From Streptomyces sp. NRRL F-5727 (GTDB lineage Bacteria; Actinomycetota; Actinomycetes; Streptomycetales; Streptomycetaceae), in NCBI RefSeq assembly GCF_000719555.1, contig NZ_JOGX01000092.1:1-27738 (forward strand): a DNA stretch of 27,738 nucleotides, written 5' to 3'. The notes under the pieces were generated by a model. It searched no databases. It had not been told where the DNA came from and saw only the letters and a list, made by a program, of their open reading frames with translations. Positions 22,675-27,738 of this stretch are shown piece by piece. The position numbers and the translations under genes are program-made. Numbering within the stretch: the first letter of the stretch is position 1; every line of letters starts with the position of its first letter.

Positions 22675-24776
22675 GCACCGTCACTCCTGTCCGTCCCCCG
22701 CAGTCGGGCACGCCCGCCGGCCGGCCCGCCGAGGCCGGACGCGTCGGCGGCGGGCTCTTCGACCCCCAGCAGCTCGTCGCCTCCTTCCCGGACGCGCTCC
22801 GCAAGCTCGACCCGCGGGTGATGGTCAAGTCGCCCGTGATGTTCGTGGTGTTGATCGGCTCGCTCGTCACCACCGTGCTCGCCGTGAAGAACCCCGGGGA
22901 CTGGTTCGGCTGGGCGATCACCGTCTGGCTGTGGCTCACCACGATCTTCGCCAACCTCGCCGAGGCCGTCGCCGAGGGCCGCGGCAAGGCCCAGGCGGAC
23001 ACCCTGCGCAAGGCCAAGACCGACACGGTCGCCCGCCGGATCGTCGGCGGGAACGAGGAGCGGGTGCCGGGTACGGAGCTGACGATCGGCGACCTCGTCG
23101 TCTGCGAGGCCGGCGACGTCATCCCCGGCGACGGCGACGTCGTCGAAGGCGTGGCGAGCGTCGACGAGTCCGCCATCACCGGCGAGTCCGCCCCCGTGAT
23201 CCGCGAGTCCGGCGGCGACCGGTGCGCGGTCACGGGCGGCACGAAGGTGCTCTCCGACCGGATCGTCGTCAAGATCACGACGAAGCCCGGCGAGACCTTC
23301 ATCGACCGGATGATCAACCTGGTCGAGGGCGCCGCCCGGCAGAAGACGCCGAACGAGATCGCCCTGAACATCCTCCTGGCGTCCCTCACCATCGTCTTCC
23401 TGCTGGCCGTCGTCACCCTGAAGCCGTTCGCGATCTACGCGGGCGCCGACGAGCAGACCTCGATGATCGTGCTGACCGCGCTCCTCGTCTGCCTCATCCC
23501 GACCACCATCGGCGCGCTGCTCTCCGCCATCGGCATCGCCGGCATGGACCGCCTGGTCCAGCGCAACGTCCTCGCGATGTCCGGGCGCGCGGTCGAGGCC
23601 GCCGGTGACGTGTCGACGCTGCTGCTCGACAAGACGGGCACGATCACCCTGGGCAACCGGCAGGCGGCCGAGTTCGTCCCGGTCCGGGGCACCACCGCCG
23701 CCGAACTGGCCGACGCCGCCCAGCTGTCGTCGCTCGCCGACGAGACCCCCGAGGGCCGCTCGGTCGTGGTCCTCGCCAAGGAGAGGTACGGGCTGCGCGA
23801 GCGCCACCAGGGCGAACTCGCCCACGCCCACTGGATCGAGTTCACCGCCCAGACCCGCATGTCGGGCGTGGACGTGGACGGCAGGAGGATCCGCAAGGGG
23901 GCGACGGGTTCGGTCGTCGCGTGGGTGAAGGAGCAGGGCGGCACCGTCGCCGAGGACGCGGGGGCGCTCACGGACCGGATCTCCGAGGCCGGCGGCACGC
24001 CGCTGCTGGTGGCTGTGGAGGACGGTGCGGGCGCGCGTGTCCTCGGTGTCGTCCACCTGAAGGACGTCGTCAAGGACGGCATGCGGGAGCGGTTCGAGGA
24101 GCTGCGCCGCATGGGCATCAGGACGGTCATGATCACGGGCGACAACCCGCTGACCGCCAAGGCCATCGCCGAGGAGGCGGGCGTCGACGACTTCCTCGCC
24201 GAGGCCACCCCCGAGGACAAGATGGCCCTGATCAAGCGCGAGCAGGCCGGCGGCAAGCTCGTCGCGATGACCGGCGACGGCACGAACGACGCGCCCGCGC
24301 TCGCCCAGGCGGACGTCGGCGTGGCGATGAACACCGGCACGTCGGCCGCGAAGGAGGCCGGCAACATGGTCGACCTCGACTCCAACCCGACCAAGCTCAT
24401 CGAGATCGTCGAGATCGGCAAGCAACTCCTCATCACCCGGGGCGCGTTGACGACCTTCTCGATCGCCAACGATGTCGCGAAGTACTTCGCGATCATCCCG
24501 GCCATGTTCGCGGTGGCGTACCCGTCCCTCGACAAGCTCAACATCATGGGCCTGCACTCGCCCGAGTCCGCGATCCTCTCCGCCGTCGTCTTCAACGCGC
24601 TGATCATCGTCACGCTCGTCCCGCTCGCCCTGAAGGGCGTCCGCTACCGACCCTCCAGCGCCGACGCGATGCTCCGCCGCAACCTGGCCCTCTACGGACT
24701 CGGCGGCCTCGTCGCCCCGTTCGTCGGCATCAAGCTCATCGACATGCTCCTCACCCTCATCCCCGGAATCGGTTGA
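22671..24776 (+). CDS. kdpB: KdpB, P-type ATPase subunit of the K+ pump
   Basis: KdpB hydrolyses ATP to drive K+ through KdpA. The 701-aa protein is full length. It has the actuator-domain [13 protein letters not shown] (Ser173 is the Ser of TGES, a site of regulatory phosphorylation in E. coli), the [20 protein letters not shown] membrane helix, the phosphorylation site [14 protein letters not shown] (Asp320), the nucleotide-domain ITGDNPLTA and [18 protein letters not shown] hinge motif, and the C-terminal helices. ATG 22671 overlaps the stop of the shifted kdpA frame (ATGA), the normal coupling. The same frame is open far upstream through the first part of kdpA, so a fused KdpA-KdpB product is possible. 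Catalytic residues look intact, but it would lack a normal KdpA partner. Confidence 0.93.
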   Translation: MSTVTPVRPPQSGTPAGRPAEAGRVGGGLFDPQQLVASFPDALRKLDPRVMVKSPVMFVVLIGSLVTTVLAVKNPGDWFGWAITVWLWLTTIFANLAEAVAEGRGKAQADTLRKAKTDTVARRIVGGNEERVPGTELTIGDLVVCEAGDVIPGDGDVVEGVASVDESAITGESAPVIRESGGDRCAVTGGTKVLSDRIVVKITTKPGETFIDRMINLVEGAARQKTPNEIALNILLASLTIVFLLAVVTLKPFAIYAGADEQTSMIVLTALLVCLIPTTIGALLSAIGIAGMDRLVQRNVLAMSGRAVEAAGDVSTLLLDKTGTITLGNRQAAEFVPVRGTTAAELADAAQLSSLADETPEGRSVVVLAKERYGLRERHQGELAHAHWIEFTAQTRMSGVDVDGRRIRKGATGSVVAWVKEQGGTVAEDAGALTDRISEAGGTPLLVAVEDGAGARVLGVVHLKDVVKDGMRERFEELRRMGIRTVMITGDNPLTAKAIAEEAGVDDFLAEATPEDKMALIKREQAGGKLVAMTGDGTNDAPALAQADVGVAMNTGTSAAKEAGNMVDLDSNPTKLIEIVEIGKQLLITRGALTTFSIANDVAKYFAIIPAMFAVAYPSLDKLNIMGLHSPESAILSAVVFNALIIVTLVPLALKGVRYRPSSADAMLRRNLALYGLGGLVAPFVGIKLIDMLLTLIPGIG

Positions 24777-24781
24777 TCGTC

Positions 24782-25432
24782 GTGAACAACTCCGTAGGAA
24801 ACACCGGCCGTGTGCTCTGGGCCGGACTCCGGGCCCTGCTCGTCCTCACCGTCCTCTGCGGTGTGCTCTACCCGCTCGCCGTCACCGGCGTCGCCCAGGT
24901 GGCCTTCCCCGGCAAGGCGAACGGCTCCGAGATCGAGGACGCGAGCGGGAAGGTCGTCGGCTCCGCGCTCATCGGCCAGACGTACCTCGCCGGCGACGCC
25001 CCCGACCTCCGCTGGTTCCAGCCCCGCCCGTCCAATGGCCTCGGCACCAACAGCGTCAACACGCGGTACGCGCTGATCCTCTCCGGCGCCACCAACCGCT
25101 CCGGCGACAACGCGGACCTGATCCGGTGGGTCACCGACGCCAAGGCCGCCGTCGTCAGGGACAACTCGGTGAACGGCTACACGGTGAAGCCCTCCGACGT
25201 GCCCGCCGACGCCGTCACCTCCTCCGGCTCCGGCCTGGACCCGCACATCTCCCCGGCGTACGCGGAACTCCAGGTCCACCGGGTCGCGCAGCGCAACAGG
25301 CTCGACGTCGCCCAGGTCGAGAAGCTGGTCGCCGACCACACCGACGACCGCGTCCTCGGTTTCATCGGCGAACCCCGCGTCAACGTCCTCAAGCTCAACA
25401 TCGCGCTCAAGGAACTGCTGACCAGGGGCTGA
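24782..25432 (+). CDS. kdpC: KdpC, subunit of the K+ ATPase
   Basis: KdpC is the single-span subunit that assists ATP binding and assembly of KdpFABC. The 216-aa protein has one N-terminal span (LRALLVLTVLCGVLYPLAVT), then VAFPGKANGSEI, the conserved WFQPRPSNGLGTNSVNT, SGATNRSGDN, VTSSGSGLDPHISPAYAELQ, and the C-terminal LGFIGEPRVNVLKLNIALKE. The stretch before WFQPRPS is shorter than in the streptomycete KdpC forms I remember, which may be natural variation. I chose GTG 24782 (5 nt after the kdpB stop); TTG 24773 overlapping that stop is an alternative. Coupling to kdpB is likely. The gene ends convergent to the arsenite-exporter-like gene. Confidence 0.9.
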   Translation: MNNSVGNTGRVLWAGLRALLVLTVLCGVLYPLAVTGVAQVAFPGKANGSEIEDASGKVVGSALIGQTYLAGDAPDLRWFQPRPSNGLGTNSVNTRYALILSGATNRSGDNADLIRWVTDAKAAVVRDNSVNGYTVKPSDVPADAVTSSGSGLDPHISPAYAELQVHRVAQRNRLDVAQVEKLVADHTDDRVLGFIGEPRVNVLKLNIALKELLTRG

Positions 25433-25446
25433 TGGCCTTGTCCCCC

Positions 25447-25467
25447 CCCGCCCGAGGAACCGGCGGG
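25447..25467. terminator. Short hairpin at the kdpC/exporter convergent junction
   Basis: CCCGCC (25447-25452) pairs with GGCGGG (25462-25467) around a 9-nt loop. It fills the 35-bp gap between the two stop codons. It is short but well placed. Confidence 0.45.
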
Positions 25468-26460
25468 TCAGCGCGGCCCCGCCCCGTCGCCGGGCACGAG
25501 ACGGGGGACGAGACGTACGTACGCCACCATGCCGAGGACCTCGACCAGCGTCTGGGTCACCACCACCACGGACGCGACCGCGAACGAGCCGGGCAGGGCC
25601 AGGGCCAGCGGGAGGACGACGAGGGAGTTGCGGGTGGCGCCGGTGAAGACGACCGCACGGGCGGCGCCCGTACCGAGGCGGAAGAGCCGGGCGACGGCCC
25701 GGCCCGCGAAGGCCATCACCACCAGGAACAGCACGTAGAAGGGGATCACGGCGGCGACGTCGCCGAGGCTGTCGCCCACCCCGGGGATCTGCGAGGCGAC
25801 CACCGTGAGGAGGGTCGCGGCCATCAGCGGGACCATCGTCGTGGTCGCCGCCGCCGCGACCCGCGCCCCGGCCGGGCGGCGGGCCGCCCACGCCTGGAGC
25901 GTCCAGGCGAGCCCGAGCGGCACCACGACGAGGACGAGGAACGCCTCCAGGAACGGGTCGGGCTCCACGACCTCGGCGAGTCCGGCGCCCAGGAAGACGT
26001 ACAGGAAGCCCGGCAGCAGCAGCATCTGCGCCACGAGGAGCAGCGGGGTCGCGGCGAGCAGCCGGCGGCCGGAGCCGCCCGCGAGGCCCGAGAAGACGAT
26101 CACGTAGTCCACGCACGGGCAGAGCAGCACCAGCAGCACCCCGAGGCGGACGGCCTGGTCGGCGGGGAGGAACGCGAACATCGCGGCCACCACGAGCGGC
26201 ACGACGACGAAGTTCACCGTCAGCGCCGCCCCCAGGAACCGCCCGTCGCGCAGCGACCGGACCAGGTCCGCCGCTGGCACCTGAAGGAACGTCACGAAGA
26301 GCAGGGCCCCCAGGACCGGGTCGAGGACGTGCTCCAGCCCGGAGCCGACACCCGGCGCGACCCGTCCCAGCAGCGCTCCGACCGCCAGAGCCGCCAGATA
26401 CACCCCGACCTGACGCTCCTCCATCCACGCGACCGGACCCCCGGCACCCACCTGCTCCAC
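25468..26460 (-). CDS. ACR3/bile-acid:Na+ symporter (BASS) family transporter, arsenite-exporter-like
   Basis: A 330-aa membrane protein with about 10 spans, of the BASS superfamily that includes ACR3 arsenite pumps. Landmarks are VLLVLLCPCVDYVIVFSGLA, with the Cys-Pro-Cys at the place where ACR3 has its key Cys, FTGATRNSLVVLPLALALP (the discontinuous-helix region typical of the fold), and AALTVNFVVVPLVVAAMFAF. Streptomyces copies are commonly annotated as arsenic resistance proteins. No arsR or arsC lies nearby, so another substrate is possible. The GTG start at 26460 sits 6 nt after AGGAG (26467-26471), whose T-A-G overlap is the corA stop codon, so it is made by translational coupling to corA. 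The gene is convergent to kdpC. Confidence 0.8.
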   Translation of the reverse strand: MEQVGAGGPVAWMEERQVGVYLAALAVGALLGRVAPGVGSGLEHVLDPVLGALLFVTFLQVPAADLVRSLRDGRFLGAALTVNFVVVPLVVAAMFAFLPADQAVRLGVLLVLLCPCVDYVIVFSGLAGGSGRRLLAATPLLLVAQMLLLPGFLYVFLGAGLAEVVEPDPFLEAFLVLVVVPLGLAWTLQAWAARRPAGARVAAAATTTMVPLMAATLLTVVASQIPGVGDSLGDVAAVIPFYVLFLVVMAFAGRAVARLFRLGTGAARAVVFTGATRNSLVVLPLALALPGSFAVASVVVVTQTLVEVLGMVAYVRLVPRLVPGDGAGPR

Positions 26461-26469
26461 CTCGTGCTC

Positions 26470-27573
26470 CTACAGCCAGTCCTTCCGTTTGAACACCACG
26501 TACAGGCTCGTGCACACCACCGCCATCAGCACCACCGCGAACGGATACCCGCCGGCCCAGTGCAGCTCGGGCATGTTGTCGAAGTTCATCCCGTAGATCG
26601 TTCCCACCAGCGTGGGTGCGAACAGAATGGCGGCCCACGAGGAGATCTTCTTGATCTCCTCGTTCTGTTCGAAGCCGGCTTCCGCCAGTGCCCTCATCTC
26701 CGCGTTCTGCTGCTGGGTCACCAGGGTCGCGTTGACCGTGAGGATCTCCGTGAGGGCCTGGCGGAAGCCGTCGACGCGTTCACTGGTGTGGGTCACGTGG
26801 TCGGCGACGTCACGCAGGTAGCGCTGCAGCTCCTCGTCGGTGCCGTACTTGGCGAAGCCGGCCATCAGGCCGTGCAGCATGCCGACCAGGGGGCGGGTGG
26901 CGCGCTGGAACTCGACCATCTCGCGGGAGAGTTCGTAGATGCGGCGGGAGACGGCGGGGTCGCCGCCGAAGACCTCGGTCTCGATCTCGTCGACGTCGTT
27001 CTGCACGCCGGCGACGACCGGGGCGTAGCCGTCGACCACCGTGTCGAGGATGGCGTACAGCACGGCCTCCGGGCCGAGCGCCAGCAGGTCGGGGTTCCCC
27101 TCCATGCGGCGGCGGACCGCCGACAGGTCGGGGGCGGCACCGTGCCGGACCGTGATGAGGAAGTCGGGGCCGACGAAGATGTGCAGCTCGCCGAAGTCGA
27201 CCTCCTCCTGGGCGTCCAGGTAGCGGGCCGCGCGCAGCACGACGAAGAGGGTGTCGCCGTACCGCTCCAGCTTCGGCCGCTGATGGGCTTCGAGGGCGTC
27301 CTCGACGGCGAGCTCGTGCAGGTCGAACTCGGCGGCCAGCGAGTGGAGTTCCTGCTCGGTCGGGCGGTGCAGGCCGATCCATGCCATGCCGTCCGGGTGT
27401 TCGCGCAGCTGCCGGTACGTCTCCGCCAGCGTCGCCGGCGACGACACCTTGCGGCCGTCGCGGTACAGGGTCGCCTGGATCACGCTCGGCCCGTCGGAGG
27501 GCTCCGGGGGCGCGGCGGCCGGGGACGGCTCCGGGTGGCGGCGCCAGGCCGCGCGGGGTCGGCGGTCGGACAC
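26470..27573 (-). CDS. corA: CorA-family Mg2+/Co2+ transport protein (copy 2)
   Basis: A second CorA, 367 aa. The soluble domain has AVEDALEAHQRPKLERYGDT and FVGPDFLITVRHG, the stalk contains NEEIKKISSWAAILFAPTLV, and the membrane signature is YGMNFDNMPELHWAGGYPF, ending FKRKDWL. The N-terminal 25 residues are Pro/Arg-rich and variable. GTG 27573 lies 7 nt after GGAGG. It is clearly related to copy 1 (4369-5460) but differs in the stalk and N-terminus, so it is not a recent duplicate. The TAG stop is part of the Shine-Dalgarno of the downstream exporter-like gene, linking the two in one operon. TATACC (27638-27633) is a possible -10; no Mg-sensing leader was seen. Confidence 0.93.
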   Translation of the reverse strand: MSDRRPRAAWRRHPEPSPAAAPPEPSDGPSVIQATLYRDGRKVSSPATLAETYRQLREHPDGMAWIGLHRPTEQELHSLAAEFDLHELAVEDALEAHQRPKLERYGDTLFVVLRAARYLDAQEEVDFGELHIFVGPDFLITVRHGAAPDLSAVRRRMEGNPDLLALGPEAVLYAILDTVVDGYAPVVAGVQNDVDEIETEVFGGDPAVSRRIYELSREMVEFQRATRPLVGMLHGLMAGFAKYGTDEELQRYLRDVADHVTHTSERVDGFRQALTEILTVNATLVTQQQNAEMRALAEAGFEQNEEIKKISSWAAILFAPTLVGTIYGMNFDNMPELHWAGGYPFAVVLMAVVCTSLYVVFKRKDWL

Positions 27574-27682
27574 GTACGTACCTCCGTCGGCTGCGTGCGG
27601 GACCCCGCCGGATCTCCGCCGGGGATGAGAAGGGTATATGGGTGGGAATGGGGTGAGTGGGGGAGGGGCCGCTCCCGGGCCG

Positions 27683-27723
27683 CCCCCCCCGTGCGCTCCC
27701 AGGCCCCCCCCGTGCGCTCCAGG
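27683..27723. repeat. C8-GTGCGCTCC tandem repeat at the window edge
   Basis: CCCCCCCCGTGCGCTCCCAG plus G (27683-27703) is followed by CCCCCCCCGTGCGCTCCAGG (27704-27723), and a third C run starts at 27727. It lies upstream of corA copy 2. Homopolymer C runs are error-prone, so exact lengths are uncertain. Confidence 0.6.
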
Positions 27724-27738
27724 CCACCCCCCCCGGCT

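Noticed and set aside
22300..22700. Programmed ribosomal frameshift in kdpA
   Set aside because: A frameshift alone would not explain the roughly 35 and 70-80 missing residues, and no slippery run with a downstream structure is visible at 22346.
25468..27573. Standard ars operon
   Set aside because: Only the exporter-like gene is present; arsR and arsC are absent and its operon partner is corA.
1..27738. tRNA, rRNA, insertion sequences, integrase or phage genes
   Set aside because: No cloverleaf-like segment, transposase motif or terminal inverted repeats were seen, and coding style is uniform throughout.

Overview
The window is high-GC actinobacterial chromosome, almost certainly Streptomyces. 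Supporting signs are the strong third-position GC bias, the GTG/TTG starts behind clear Shine-Dalgarno sequences, TAnnnT -10 boxes, possible leaderless starts, and a gamma-butyrolactone (GBL) signalling pair (ScbR/ArpA-type receptor beside AfsA/ScbA-type synthase). There are 20 full or partial protein genes and no rRNA, tRNA, CRISPR array, insertion sequence or integrase. I noticed no TTA codon in the called genes.

Left part (1-5.5 kb): the first 27 codons of an acyl-CoA dehydrogenase with an inverted-repeat operator upstream; then the GBL module. The receptor (minus) and synthase (plus) diverge from a compact region where an autoregulatory element overlaps both candidate promoters. The synthase is followed by an extended SDR likely to act in the same pathway. 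A bidirectional terminator separates this from a minus-strand run: lactone oxidase, CorA-type Mg/Co transporter, orphan sensor histidine kinase.

Middle (5.5-19 kb): the sugar-lactone oxidase diverges from a PLP fold-type III deaminase/aldolase across two mirror-image operators, and a TetR regulator downstream is their candidate ligand. Then come a DUF1254/DUF1214 protein, a short TatA, a leaderless micro-ORF followed by an alpha/beta hydrolase, a DUF4239 membrane protein, a YihY/BrkB membrane protein, a LacI regulator divergent from a large secreted beta-trefoil-lectin protein with a LacI-type operator in its promoter, and an FAD monooxygenase.

Right part (19-27.7 kb): an ion-transport region. 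An APC-superfamily permease with a cytosolic C-terminal domain is divergent from kdpFABC across a 392-bp region holding two clusters of helically phased CGTC repeats. kdpA is broken: it has apparently lost one frame-shifting and one in-frame block, and its 5' half now reads without a stop into kdpB. Beyond it an ACR3/BASS-type arsenite-like exporter is translationally coupled to a second CorA.

The most notable items are the kdpA lesion, the regulatory region beside it, the GBL module, and the unfamiliar LacI-controlled secreted protein. I found no clearly new multi-gene defence or mobile system.
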